A DNA stretch of 64,000 bases from Ophiosphaerella korrae (lineage: Eukaryota > Ascomycota > Dothideomycetes > Pleosporales > Phaeosphaeriaceae): NCBI GenBank assembly GCA_028456385.1, contig JALNQF010000089.1, forward strand, positions 109,694-173,693. The letters run 5' to 3'. Below, piece by piece: positions 23,201 through 33,306 of the stretch (within the stretch, counting starts at the first letter, position 1; each line of letters begins with the position of its first letter). The notes under the pieces are model-generated. The model was not told the origin of the DNA. It did no database searches and saw only the letters and a list, made by a program, of their open reading frames with translations. The translations under genes and the position numbers were made by a program.

Positions 23201-23690
23201 TGGCCCATGCTACGGAGAGAATGGCGAAGCTGGATTCGCAGTTTGCGTTGGCGAGAGCTCGAAGAAGAAAAGATACTGGCTTAATGACAATACCTCCTCC
23301 GCAGCATCCTTCACTGCACAGTGCTCAGCAGCCGGTGAAAACGTCTACCAATGTGCAAAAGTTGGTCTTCGCTCGTTCTCGCCCCTCAATGAGCAAGCAT
23401 GCCCCGCCGACGACTTCTTGATATCAGCCCTGCAGGAGAGAGCAATTACGAAGAATGGTGACTCGAGTTTGCAAACTGGGAGTTTTCAATTCCCTAGCTG
23501 GGATCAGCTACCCGAGGACTTGCAGAATCCCACAACAAGCGCCGATTTCCGCTCCACGATTCCCATTAGCGCAATGAGAGTCGAGAACAACACCAATAAG
23601 GATTTTGCATGGGACGACGAAGGCATGAATTTTGCTATGGACATGGATACGGACTTAGATTTTGATCTTAATATGTCCGGGAAATGCTAG
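20232..23690 (+). CDS. Homeobox plus C2H2 transcription factor with Zn2Cys6-like cluster (join 20232-20347, 20509-21161, 21345-21987, 22067-22352, 22419-22827, 22882-23690)
   Basis: Six exons give 971 aa with every junction in phase. Three candidate DNA-binding modules follow one another. (1) Cys74-x2-Cys77-x6-Cys84-x12-Cys97-x2-Cys100-x6-Cys107, the exact spacing of a fungal Zn(II)2Cys6 cluster, though without the usual basic residues between the second and third Cys. (2) A TALE/KN-type homeodomain at about 172-229 with the recognition helix ISNWMANTRRRQKAR. (3) C2H2 fingers from about 381: CTFCTDRFKAKYDWSRHEKS gives Cys381, Cys384, His397 and His402; further Cys/His groups lie near 427-445, with another at CGFCQTTFDKWQDRVDHLAK. 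A Ser-rich linker and an acidic C-terminus (MDMDTDLDFDLN) look like activation regions. Homeobox-C2H2 fusions are known in ascomycetes. Two introns are long for this window (161 and 183 bp). Targets are unknown. Confidence 0.88.
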
Positions 23691-24237
23691 AGTTCTGGTA
23701 TATGTAGAGCGTATTTAACGGCCCCGATGCAACACGATAAACAGTACCTTTTAATGGATTTTCTAAACGTATTTCAATAGACGTTCGTGTGCTTTTGGAT
23801 CTATGGAAATGATTTACGGACATATTACTAGGGCTTTAAATAATGGTGATACTTGTCAGTAATAGAATGGATATGTTCACTAAGTTACTTTTCTTGCGCC
23901 GTAGCTTCCGAGCTCGGGGTGTTCATAATCATATGTTATATACGAAGCTTTAGATACTCCTGAACAGTACAAATGGGTGTAATACTTCAGACTCGATTTA
24001 TACATATTAACACTACCATGAATGTGTTCGCCTTTGCCCTATTGGCGTTCAAGTGTGTCACAATGTATGTAGCTACCCGTTTACCCATTGCACTGCATTT
24101 CGCCAAACGCAACACATCTCATGCCAGGAACAAACTGTCATATCTTGTTTGGTTCTGCTCCCTAACTTGTGTGCTCGTCTACAAGAAGTTGAGTATAAGA
24201 ACTCACCGTGTCGACAAATCCCATGTCGGTATACCGA
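23691..24237. other. Intergenic before tRNA-Ser
   Basis: Probable 3' UTR of the homeobox regulator followed by AT-rich spacer. Nothing else recognised. Confidence 0.5.
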
Positions 24238-24318
24238 GGCGTGGTGGCAGAGTGGTTATTGCGCAAGACTTGAAATCTTGTTCCCTTGGGATCGCAGGTT
24301 CAAGTCCTGCCCACGTCG
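24238..24318 (+). tRNA. tRNA-Ser (anticodon TGA), intronless
   Basis: The acceptor arms GGCGTGG and CCACGTC pair over seven positions with one G-U. The D-arm region has the A-box TGGCAGAGTGG. The anticodon stem CAAGA/TCTTG encloses the loop CTTGAAA with TGA at 24271-24273. A long variable arm (TTCCC TT GGGA) is typical of Ser. The T-arm has the B-box GGTTCAAGTCC. The discriminator base is G. The anticodon reads UCN serine codons (UCA). No intron is present. Confidence 0.95.
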
Positions 24319-24321
24319 CTG

Positions 24322-24326
24322 TTTTT
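24322..24326 (+). terminator. RNA polymerase III terminator of tRNA-Ser
   Basis: A run of five T lies four bases after the tRNA discriminator base. Confidence 0.8.
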
Positions 24327-24614
24327 GAAACTTGTTGTGGCCGTGTGGGGAGGTGTTGGCACGTCTTGTGTGGTGGTTGGTATGCGTATGATGCGAGTTT
24401 GGCCGCATAGTTTCGCGGATACTTTCAAACACCTGAAAGCAGAGCGGGGTATGGAAGGCAGAATTCGAATAATTTGTATAGGCTATGGACTTTTGACGGG
24501 ATTTAACGAGAGCTAAAACACTATAGGGATATGTTACAGAGCGAGTTTATGCAGAGTGTATGTCGTTTTCAGTTATGTAAACGTTCAAATTCTACTTTTA
24601 TATGCCAATCCGAC

Positions 24615-26034
24615 CTAAAGCTGATCAGCGCTGACTCTTTGTACAATGATGCCAGTTGCTGCTCCACCACCATTGCATATAGCGGCAGCACCGTACTGGC
24701 CAACCTCAAGCTGGTGTAGTAACGTGACCAATATCCTGCTACCTGAGCTGCCGAGAGCATGTCCTAGCGCGATGGCTCCTCCTCTCGGGTTGACATTATC
24801 AGTACCCAGACCGAGGATCTTGGCGTTGGCTTTAATTACGGCAGCGAAAGCCTCGTTGAACTCCCAGATAGCAATGTCTTCTTTCTTCAAACCTGATTGC
24901 TTGAGAAGCTTCTCTACACATGATGCGGGGGCGATGGGGAAGTCGATTGGATCTGCTTCAAGTTAGTGATAGGCAATGATCCTGGCTAGGTATAACTTAC
25001 CAACAGAAGCATCCGCATAGGTTATGATCTTCGCAAGCACGCGACTATCCTTGCCGTACTGTTGTGCGATTTCCTTACTTCCTAAAATTAATGCCGAGGC
25101 GCCATCGCTCAAGGGAGAGCTGTTGGCCGCAGTGACCGTGCCGTCTGGCCCCTTTTCAAAAGCTGGCTTCAGAGTTGACACCTTGTCGAGTTTGAGCTTG
25201 TTGTACTGCTCGTCTTCGGAAATGACCACCTCTCCCTTCCTTGACTTGACAGTAACGGGTACAATCTCCTCTTTGAACAGACCCTCTTTGTATGCCTTCT
25301 GTGCACGCTTGTATGTCTCGATGGCATAGTCATCCTGGTCTTGTCGGGAGACTTTGTATTTCTTGGCTGTGTTCTCTGCACAGTTGCCCATGTGGATCTG
25401 GTTGTAGACGTCCCAGAGGCCATCAGCAATTAAGCCATCCTGTAGCTTCTGGTGGCCGAATGCGGGTTGTTGACTTGCGCGATTCAAGTAGTATGGCACT
25501 CTGGTCATGTTTTCCATACCACCAGCTACCTGTGCTTCCGCTTGGCCAAGCTCAATAGTTGAAGCAGCGATATTTACAGCCTTCAGGCCTGACGCACATA
25601 CTTTATTGATGGTGGTGGCTTCGATATCGGTAGGAAGGCCAGCAAAGATGGCAGCTTGACGCGCAGGTGCTTGTCCAACTCCTGCGCCGAGCACATTACC
25701 CATATAGACGGCATCTATCGAAGAAACGGGGACTTTAGATTTCTCGAGCGCATCCTTGATCGCGGTGGCGCCAAGCTGGGTCGCGGAGACGGTGGTGAAG
25801 TTACCATTAAACTAACAAGTAGTGAATAAATGCAGCATGCTTCAAGGGATATCTGGTAGTTACCACTGCTGTCGGTGTTCTACTAGCACTGATGATATAA
25901 GCGTCTCTGATTTCCTTCCTTGCTGACGCAGAGACGCTGAATTGCCTCTGTATGCTTGCTAGGCGCTGTTGCGGCCGCGAGGCCATTCTCATAGATGTGC
26001 GTAGGGCAGCAGAGGACATGGTTCTAGATGGCAA
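24615..26034 (-). CDS. Acetyl-CoA C-acetyltransferase, mitochondrial thiolase (join of 26034-25864, 25811-25001, 24952-24615)
   Basis: Condenses two acetyl-CoA to acetoacetyl-CoA, or runs the reverse thiolysis. Spliced product 439 aa, or 434 if translation starts at the second ATG (26019). The N-terminus is an amphipathic presequence rich in Arg/Ser ([20 protein letters not shown]) before the thiolase start [13 protein letters not shown], so it is the ACAT1-like mitochondrial form and not the cytosolic ERG10 type. Catalytic residues are all visible: the nucleophile in [10 protein letters not shown] (about Cys129), [16 protein letters not shown] (His) and [11 protein letters not shown] (second Cys). 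The introns are 52 bp and 48 bp. It is convergent with the tRNA. Confidence 0.94.
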
Positions 26035-27182
26035 ATTGACAATTTATAAAAAAAAAACCCGTGAATTTGCGGGCAAAAGAGGCTCTAACGAGTCGAAAAG
26101 ACAGTATTACATGGCGGCAATTTTCCGCTGTACATGAGGAGCTCGACTTGCCCCGGAATGTGGAGTGCTGGATTGAGCCGAGGTGCATCATCGCGGCACA
26201 GGCCGGCTTAAACCATCACCCGTCTGTCCAGCCCATCTTCCTCTGCAATTAATTTCCTTGTCGTAGAAAAAGACATCGGAAAGTAGGAAGCCTATACCTG
26301 AACATTCTTGAATTGCCGAAGAACACCAGGCATGTTCCATCACCTCAGGGCTGGCAGATGCAGATACCTCCTGCCCTTCACTGCGGCAACCCGCTAAATG
26401 AGTAACGACTGCACAAAACCCTTCAACGTCAATCGTAATACCAATAAATTATGACCTCCCATAACACATCTGGCCCCGTCCCGGAATTTACCAGGTGAAG
26501 TACAGTCACCTGCGTGGTCAGTTGATAGCTCTGTTGTGGCAACAACGGCTCAAGCCAGTGATATACTCTCTTTACGATAGTACCAGCCAATCAGATCATG
26601 TCTACGGTCTGTCCGCCTTGCCGGATCATGCCATCTCCAATCTATGTGTGCGAGCTTGCTTCCTAATGTCCTTCCTAAAAGCCTTGCCACTACGGTTCCT
26701 CCGCGACCTATTGTATGCGGGTAAATGCACGCTTGTACCTGCGTCAATATCTTGGTATCACAGTAGCCTGGCCCATCTCCCTCCCTGCGCAACGACAGTT
26801 TGGTTCTATGGACGCCTTGCTTCGCTAATTCTAAGCACCTCCTCACCCAGAGACACCAAATGCTTGAGCCGGATGTCTTCGGGCGTCGGCAGTATGGTAT
26901 CACCCCTCGATCGTAATACTGGGCACATGTAGTACCTTACTGCATCATACCCTCACACAAGATAATTTCAACAATTCTTACATCGCACTCAAGACAAGCA
27001 CAGAAAAAATACAAATGCCAAATGAGTATAAGAGAAGCATTCAACCATCCCATGCAAAGCTTCCAGCCCAAACTCCCTCCGTCAGCTTCTTTTCACTGAA
27101 GCACCTCTACCCTTCTCTTACGATACCATACCTCCTTCACCCTCATAAACGACCCTACTAAAAACCTACCAACAACCCAACA
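26035..27182. other. Divergent intergenic region
   Basis: Upstream of the thiolase (minus) and of the BYS1-like gene (plus). A 145-codon frame at 26495-26932 has no signal, domain or exon partner, so I do not call it. The last 150 bp before 27183 is C-rich, a common pyrimidine-rich fungal leader. Confidence 0.5.
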
Positions 27183-27632
27183 ATGCACCTCCTCACCCCC
27201 CTCCTCACAACCCTCTTCCTAACCACCACCCACGCCGCCCTCAACTTCCTCCATAACGCCTGCACCGTCCCCATCTACTACACCCAAGTCACCGACACCC
27301 CGCTCCCACCCGCAACCCTCCTCCTACCCAACGCAACACACACCGTTGCCCAATCCAACAACGGCGTAACCGGCACCGCCATCAAGTTCACGCGCTCCCC
27401 AAACGGCCTGTGCAGAAACGAGCCGGTGCTGCTTTTCCCCTACACGTATAAACCCGGCTCGATTTATTATGGCATTGCAACCATCTATGGGTATGCGTTT
27501 TCGGGCGAGGATGTTACGCTGAGGACGGGCGGCCTAGGCAACGATATAAAGTGGGAGAAGGGGCCGGGGAGTGAAGTTACGGAGGCGATTGTGGGGGCGG
27601 AGGCGAATTTGACGTTCACGGTTTGTGGATAG
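27183..27632 (+). CDS. Secreted BYS1-domain (thaumatin-like) protein, short form
   Basis: Single exon, 149 aa. A signal peptide is obvious (about residues 1-18, cleavage near THA-AL). The mature part has the BYS1 layout: an early Asn-x-Cys (NACTVPIYYTQV), a Gly/Thr-rich strand leading to GTAIKFTRSPNG, a hydrophobic FPYTY segment, and a terminal Cys (TFTVCG). Two N-glycosylation sites (NAT, NLT). BYS1 proteins are small secreted ascomycete proteins first described as yeast-phase-specific in Blastomyces; molecular function is not known. Codon usage changes along the gene, with C-rich wobble at first and G-rich later. A second, much longer BYS1-type protein lies about 3 kb away. Confidence 0.8.
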   Translation: MHLLTPLLTTLFLTTTHAALNFLHNACTVPIYYTQVTDTPLPPATLLLPNATHTVAQSNNGVTGTAIKFTRSPNGLCRNEPVLLFPYTYKPGSIYYGIATIYGYAFSGEDVTLRTGGLGNDIKWEKGPGSEVTEAIVGAEANLTFTVCG

Positions 27633-28012
27633 AGGTAGATAAGGGGGGGTAGCGGTGGAGGATTGGTGTTGGGGTCTGGTTCGTGTTGCGTGCGATCATG
27701 GGTGATTATCTATTATGGTATGGGTTTGGTCTCGTGTTTGTTGGTGTCATAGGAGTATTGGCGATTCAAGGCGAACACAAGAATGCAAGTTAACGACGTG
27801 GGCTAATTCTACAAGAAATTTGTCATTGACAGGTGCTATCCTCACTACCAAGTACGTCTACACCACCCACCGTATAATGCACGACCAATATGTTTTGCCG
27901 CCACAATGCACGTATCAATGATAATATGCTGCCAATAAACGCCATGGGTATATAACGAAGCTCAAGCGGAAGCGGAAAGCAGCAAGAAAACCAGACGAGC
28001 AATAAATGCCCA
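27633..28012. other. Convergent 3' region, no gene seen
   Basis: Between the tail-to-tail BYS1-like gene and the coiled-coil gene. No recognisable content. Confidence 0.5.
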
Positions 28013-29716
28013 TCAGGAAACATGAGCGCTTCCTCTTCCCCTGCCCCGTCCCCTTCCACTCCCACTCGCTGTTCTTGCCATAGGTACACCACCGCCATGA
28101 CCACCCACAGCGAGGTCTCGCTCTACCAAGCGTCCGAGAGGCGTGTTTGCACCCGTATCGCTCCAACCAGCCATGGAACTTTGGGCGCTCATTGGGACGC
28201 CTCCCATGCTAAGTCCATTTCCAAGCCCTCCGCCAACCTCTAGATGAGGAACGACGCTTCTGACATGACTTGTAATTTCGTTGACTGGCTCGTGAAAATT
28301 AGGTGGTTGGACTTGGTAGTCTCGTGCCCTGATTGGGTTGACTGCAGCTAGGAGCAGTTTCTCGTTGAGTTCGTCATCTGGTTTGGCATCTCGGAGCATG
28401 AGTTGCAGATCCTGTTCAACGTCTTGGGCAGAGAGAGCGGGCGGCGTTGGCGCTGCGGCATTAGCTTTTTGAAAGATCTTGGCGTCAAGAAGATAGGGTG
28501 GATTAGAGATGAAGGGTAATTGGCCAGCTGCGATGGCAGCGGCCGATGGGTTGAAAGCAGAGCGTGTGGCGCCACGGGTGGCATGTGGATTGGAGGAGAC
28601 TTGCCGAGCCATGTCTGTGGCGCCTGGGATGTCATCAGAGTCTTGATCCTGGTCCATCATGTCCCCATTCTCCGAGCCATGATCGCCATTTGCGCCATTG
28701 CCGTTTGACAAGTGGCCGTTGGTGGCTCCTTGCTGTGCTCCGGCATCGGCGTTTCTCATCTTGGCGAAAAAGTTGGAGGCGGCTGTCGTCGCTTGGTTCA
28801 TGGCCATGTTCAGCTCCTTCTCGGTGAAGAGACGCTCGAGCGAATAGGCAGATGCTTCGAATTGCGCGTTGATTGTGCGGGCCTTGGCCTCTCGGAAAGG
28901 CGAGCCCATGCCCATCTCGATGTTTCGCCCCGAGGCGCCCGGCGAGTCGTTGTCGTTCTCTTCAAACAGCTTGCGCTTGCGCTTGGCCTCGTTGGCGGCG
29001 GCCAAATCTTCGCCCTCTCCAAACTTGTGTCCTGTGCGTCTAGTCTTGCGGGGCGCTTGTGGCCCGCCCGGACTGGCTGGGTTTCCAATGCCGAATTGGT
29101 TTGGGTGGAGGAGCATGGCATTGCTGTCTGACAAATCCAGCTGTTCCTTCTCGCGCTTCAGTCTGCTTGTGCGTTGCTGTATGCTTGCGATGAGCCGTTC
29201 GCGTATGGTGGCGGCCAGCAGCTTGTGCTCCTCTTCGGCGATCTGCACCTTGTAGAAATGGGCGTTTTCGATCTCGGTTTTGCTGTTGTCGATTTTGTTG
29301 TGGAGCATGGTGAGGTTGAAGTCGCGCTCTTCCATGGCGTCGTTGACGGCCTCGACAAAGCGCTGGTACTGCTTGCCGCACTGAGCAATGTAGTCGGTGC
29401 CCGCGCTGGGCGCCGTGGGCACGTTGCTGGGCATGATTTGCGAGACTAGCTCCGAGGCCTCCTCTCCCCTGTCCTCGAGCGGCGTGTTGGCATACGCATC
29501 CGCCTTGATGATGAGGTTGATGTCGGCGTTGAGCGCGGTAAGCTGGGCGCGGTAATGGCTGTCTCTATTGTCGGAGAAGGAAGCCATCATCTCGACCAGC
29601 TTCTCTGCCAGCATGTTGCGCCTCTTGTCGCGCTTCGAGGGCTGCGGCTGCGGCGATGTTGCCGAATGACCTAGCGGAAAATTGTCCGCCGGCGACGGGC
29701 TCCCGTGGCGCACCAT
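28013..29716 (-). CDS. Conserved fungal nuclear coiled-coil protein, function unassigned
   Basis: Single exon, 567 aa from the ATG at 29716. The frame stays open upstream to 30094, but that part reads like untranslated sequence. The conserved N-terminal block begins DKRRNMLAEKLVEMMASFSD, followed by YRAQLTALNADINLIIKAD. A helical region (about 120-200) with EEEHKLLAATIRERL follows, then a basic KTRRTGHKFGEGE patch. The middle is Asn/Gly/Asp-rich and disordered. The C-terminus is an RGG-like stretch (GRGRGRGRG). It resembles proteins I remember annotated as fungal Sds3-like histone deacetylase complex subunits, but only weakly, so I leave the product open. Confidence 0.75.
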   Translation of the reverse strand: MVRHGSPSPADNFPLGHSATSPQPQPSKRDKRRNMLAEKLVEMMASFSDNRDSHYRAQLTALNADINLIIKADAYANTPLEDRGEEASELVSQIMPSNVPTAPSAGTDYIAQCGKQYQRFVEAVNDAMEERDFNLTMLHNKIDNSKTEIENAHFYKVQIAEEEHKLLAATIRERLIASIQQRTSRLKREKEQLDLSDSNAMLLHPNQFGIGNPASPGGPQAPRKTRRTGHKFGEGEDLAAANEAKRKRKLFEENDNDSPGASGRNIEMGMGSPFREAKARTINAQFEASAYSLERLFTEKELNMAMNQATTAASNFFAKMRNADAGAQQGATNGHLSNGNGANGDHGSENGDMMDQDQDSDDIPGATDMARQVSSNPHATRGATRSAFNPSAAAIAAGQLPFISNPPYLLDAKIFQKANAAAPTPPALSAQDVEQDLQLMLRDAKPDDELNEKLLLAAVNPIRARDYQVQPPNFHEPVNEITSHVRSVVPHLEVGGGLGNGLSMGGVPMSAQSSMAGWSDTGANTPLGRLVERDLAVGGHGGGVPMARTASGSGRGRGRGRGSAHVS

Positions 29717-30285
29717 ATCGAGCCGAGCAGGGTGGATTTGGGCGCTGCAGAGCGTAGACTGCGTTGGTGGGCAGCTGGAGGGAGGGTGGAATGAGACGTG
29801 CTTGCTCGAAGCTGGCGAGTGTGCTATGGCGTGAAGGGCAAAAAATACGAGTGTGAAGCTGAAGGGAGCTGTCCTCTCTTTGCGCGGGTGGGTGCTAAAG
29901 CATGACAGGTGCCTACTATGATGCGGTGCTCCAGTAATCGACCATGCGAAGGTTCCGCAAAGTGTAATGAACGGAAGCGTCACTTGGACAGGCACAGGAC
30001 CGACAACCGCGGCTAACCCTGTTGGTCGCCACCAAAATGCCGACTGGCCGATCGTGACCGTCACGTGCCAGGCACACACGCAAATCCCAGCCATCCCGCC
30101 ATCCCAGCCATCCCGCCATCACAGCCATCACCGATTGTACGGGATAGCGGGGAACTCAAAAACCATTTTGATTGAATGCTACAACTCATCGCGAATACTA
30201 AAAAAGAGTTCCAAGGGAACAAAACAGTCAATCTGAGTGTATCGTCCCTCCCACAGCATCACCCCCCCATCTGATTTGTCATATA
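29717..30285. other. Intergenic with a 17-bp tandem repeat
   Basis: Leader and promoter of the coiled-coil gene, then the 3' side of the long BYS1-like gene. The repeat at 30086-30131 is described separately. Confidence 0.5.
30086..30131. repeat. 17-bp tandem repeat, about 2.6 copies
   Basis: The unit cccagccatcccgccat occurs perfectly at 30086-30102 and 30103-30119, followed by a diverged partial copy. Confidence 0.85.
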
Positions 30286-32286
30286 CTAAGCAACCAAAGA
30301 CTTAGTATGCCTGAGTGCAACCGTACTCAACGTGCTGGGCACAGCATATGTGTTGTTGGAACTCCTTACTGGCCCTGGGTACGTTGACACCACCACGGGC
30401 TTACAGTAAGCCAGTGACCTTGCCGAGGGTGTATGACGGTATATCTTCTTGCCGTTATCCATTACAATCCTGCGAGAGAAATGCTCCGGTGCGTGTGGTT
30501 CATCTTCTTCGGTAGGCGCCTTCGTTGGCCTTCCAGGCCTATCACTTGGCTCAGTGTATGATGGCCTGTGAGGTACAGAGTATTCCCCCGCCGGATACTC
30601 GCGACTGTGCCAAAAAGACTGTGTCGTATATGGGATGGTATGCGCCGGTTCTTTCGTGTGTTGAGGAGGCTCGGGGAAGTCTTCTGTCGATACTGAGGTG
30701 TACTGAAAAGATTGCGAAGAGGACCGAGGTTTGTCTGCATAACCATGCGTATGTTCCGTCGCGTGGGGAGGTGCAGCGTAGTCCTTGGCTGAAGTTGACG
30801 TATACTTTGGAGGTTGAGTATAGGCCTGGGACTTGTACACATGGTCGTGTGCTTGTTCCGACGTGTGGTTGGGAGGTGCAGCATAGCCATTGACCGAGGT
30901 TGATGTATCTTGAGCGTACGTGTGGGACTTGTGCGCATTATCGTGTCCTTGTTCCGTAGTGTGTTGAGGAGGCGCAGCGTAGCCTTTGGCTGAGGTAGAA
31001 GTATACTGAGCGTACGTGTGAGACTTGTGTCCATGACCATGTGTTTGTTCCGACGTGTGGTGGGGAGGCGCAGCGTAATCCTTAACCGAAGTAGTTGTAT
31101 GCTGAGCATGCGGATAGGACTTGTGCGCATAATCATGTTTTGACTCCGTCAATTCAGTCGTGTGTTGAGGAGGCGCAGCGTAGCTCTTCACCAAGGTAGA
31201 CGTGGATACAGAAGGTTGAACATATGATTGGGTCGTATGTGGCACATCGTATGGCTTTGTGGACGTTGGTTGGGGTGGTGGCGGGTACGAGCGTTCCGTA
31301 GTTTGCTTGGGAGGTACACCATAGGTCGATTTATGCCCAGTATGCGAAAGCAACTCATAGCTCACTGTGCGATTATACCCTGGCTGTTTCACTGTGGAAT
31401 ATTCGGTGACAGTTTCGGTGATGGTTTGTATCAGTGGTGACTTGTAAGATTCGCTCGCGGTGTACTTGCTCGATGAAATCTCGATAGATGCAGATTTGGC
31501 TGGTTGGCTATACGCTGAAGTTGAGGTGAAGTTGACAGGTTCATGGTATGAGACGCTCGACGTGTATTGGGGTGGTTGATGGTATGGCTTGTATGTTATG
31601 GGGTTGGCCGTAGTCTTATTCTTGGTTGTAACTGTGATTGTGGCTGTAGTCTTTGTCTTGGTTGTGACTGTGGCCGTGGCAGCAACACATTGCTTGCAAC
31701 TAGAGGTCAAAAGCGTTTGGGTCTTCGTCAAAGCCACGGTAGTTTCAAGAGTGGCTGAAGGCTTACCGGCCCCAGGGTGATCGTAGCTATAGCACTGTGA
31801 TATCGCATCAAGAGCTAGTATGTCCTTGGCGGGTGCAGAACGTGTAGAACCACAAAGGACCAGCTCAATGTTGTCCGTGGCATGGCACTTTTGGGTCTTG
31901 ACATCCAAGGAATGCGAGGCCCCTTTACAAGTATGGAAGCTGATAGTGAGGTCATGGAACTTGCCACGAATCGGGGAGAGATCGACCCAGACCTTTGAAT
32001 TATCGGAAGGCTCGATGTTGTACGCAAAGTTGACCTCATCTGCTGTTCCAAGGCCGTCGGGCCTATTTGAGATCTTGAGAGCGATGCCAGGAGACTCGGA
32101 TGTACCATAGTGCCAAGGCTCCTCGTACCGAGAGCTAGGTTGGACGATGACACGATTCTGGACATATCCAGAGCCGACCGTGGGCACTGACCAGATCCAG
32201 ATTGGATTGTGACAATTGTTGGTGATGATAGCCTTGGCCTGCGCAAGTGCCACCAGGATACTGGCAGTAAAGATGCGGCTAACCAT
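30286..32286 (-). CDS. Secreted BYS1-domain protein with long His/Tyr/Pro-rich repeat tail
   Basis: Single exon, 666 aa from the ATG at 32286 (MVSRIFTASILVALAQAKA, a clear signal peptide). An in-frame ATG 31 codons upstream exists but would bury the signal. Residues about 20-150 form a BYS1/thaumatin-like domain: TNNCHNPIWIWSVP, then ALKISNRPDGLG, VNFAYNIEPSDNSKVWVDLS and ELVLCGSTR. The remaining 500 residues are Thr/Ser/Pro/His-rich and contain about six imperfect repeats of 30-35 residues built around YAAPPQHTTEQ, AHKSHTYAQ and TSTSV. Such a tail should be extracellular, disordered, probably O-glycosylated and able to bind metals through histidine. No GPI-type hydrophobic C-terminus is evident. 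It could be a wall protein or an effector; both are inference. Confidence 0.8.
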   Translation of the reverse strand: MVSRIFTASILVALAQAKAIITNNCHNPIWIWSVPTVGSGYVQNRVIVQPSSRYEEPWHYGTSESPGIALKISNRPDGLGTADEVNFAYNIEPSDNSKVWVDLSPIRGKFHDLTISFHTCKGASHSLDVKTQKCHATDNIELVLCGSTRSAPAKDILALDAISQCYSYDHPGAGKPSATLETTVALTKTQTLLTSSCKQCVAATATVTTKTKTTATITVTTKNKTTANPITYKPYHQPPQYTSSVSYHEPVNFTSTSAYSQPAKSASIEISSSKYTASESYKSPLIQTITETVTEYSTVKQPGYNRTVSYELLSHTGHKSTYGVPPKQTTERSYPPPPQPTSTKPYDVPHTTQSYVQPSVSTSTLVKSYAAPPQHTTELTESKHDYAHKSYPHAQHTTTSVKDYAAPPHHTSEQTHGHGHKSHTYAQYTSTSAKGYAAPPQHTTEQGHDNAHKSHTYAQDTSTSVNGYAAPPNHTSEQAHDHVYKSQAYTQPPKYTSTSAKDYAAPPHATEHTHGYADKPRSSSQSFQYTSVSTEDFPEPPQHTKEPAHTIPYTTQSFWHSREYPAGEYSVPHRPSYTEPSDRPGRPTKAPTEEDEPHAPEHFSRRIVMDNGKKIYRHTPSARSLAYCKPVVVSTYPGPVRSSNNTYAVPSTLSTVALRHTKSLVA
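30640..31190 (-). repeat. Coding tandem repeats of about 100 bp in the BYS1-like tail
   Basis: Successive copies share the coding core for YAAPP, HTT/HTS-E and AHKS-TYAQ. Copies differ by point changes and small indels, so the array is old or under diversifying change. Confidence 0.75.
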
Positions 32287-33306
32287 GGTGCGTACGGTAC
32301 CAAAACGTGTGCTGAATGTGATGCAAAGAAAAGTCTCGAAAGGGAGTATGGATGAAAGTAGAATTGATAACCGACTCAATGCAACTCAAAAGATGTTGGA
32401 TGTGGAGTGGAATGAAGTGGAAATGGGGAAACAGAATAGAAGATGCAAGTTTTATGGGTAAATGAGGTTGTTGTTGCTCAGTCAACTGTATGAAGGCAGT
32501 CTCGAAGGCCATCTTGCGTGGTGTTGCTTCCTGAGATAGCTCTCGATGGTGACAGGGGAAGGAAGGTAGCACGTTGGCCAGTAATCATCACCAGCAGTCG
32601 AAGGCTCTTACCTTTGCTGTGCTAGCTAGCCTAAAATAAACCATTTCTACATGTAGCGATAAAAAGATTGAAAGTAGACCGCCATACAGGCTGGCATGCT
32701 TCGCCTGACAAGTTTGCCGCAGTGTCAACGATTAGTCAAGTCAAGTTAGTCACAACTCTAACTAACCGCGAGTGTTTCGACGAGTATTTAGGAGCGACGG
32801 TTGAGCCCGAGGTGAGCCTGTACGAGTAACCTCAAGTCTAGTGACATCTCGTGCCTTTCCATGATGCTCACAGATTACTGGCAATGCAAAGCTGTCCTAT
32901 GGCCGGATCCGGATGGACACTAACGTGGTTCGCGTCTGGTTAGAGAATGACGATCGGAACCGACCAAGTTGATCTAGAAGAATTGCACATTCATGAAGAT
33001 TATCATGAAGGATCAGGGAGATGGGAACGTAGTTGGATTGATGTTAGGCTTAGTCAGACGTCTTACCCCTGTGGATCGCCAGTGGCTCGACACCTGAGGC
33101 GGCAATGAAACACTCCAGACTTCAGCGTTACGCGACTGCTCAATAAGAACAACATGGCCCCGAACAAGTTCCTTGCATCTAATATTAATCTTATACTTTT
33201 CAATTTGGTCACTGGGTGACTGGTTTGCTGCAGCAATTTCTCAAGTCTCTCATTCCGAGCCGCTTGTAGCTTTAGATACGCGCCAGCTTGCGCCCCCACT
33301 CCTTCC
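32287..33306. other. Divergent intergenic region, 1.0 kb
   Basis: Head-to-head upstream regions of the long BYS1-like gene and the SDR gene. No gene recognised. Confidence 0.5.

Noticed and set aside
26495..26932. 145-codon plus-strand frame between the thiolase and BYS1-like genes
   Set aside because: No signal peptide, domain, conserved-looking segment or exon partner; a frame of similar length lies on the opposite strand.
29717..30094. 126-codon N-terminal extension of the coiled-coil protein
   Set aside because: The segment is low-complexity, Pro/His-rich and lacks structure. The conserved part starts soon after the ATG at 29716, so the upstream part is probably leader.
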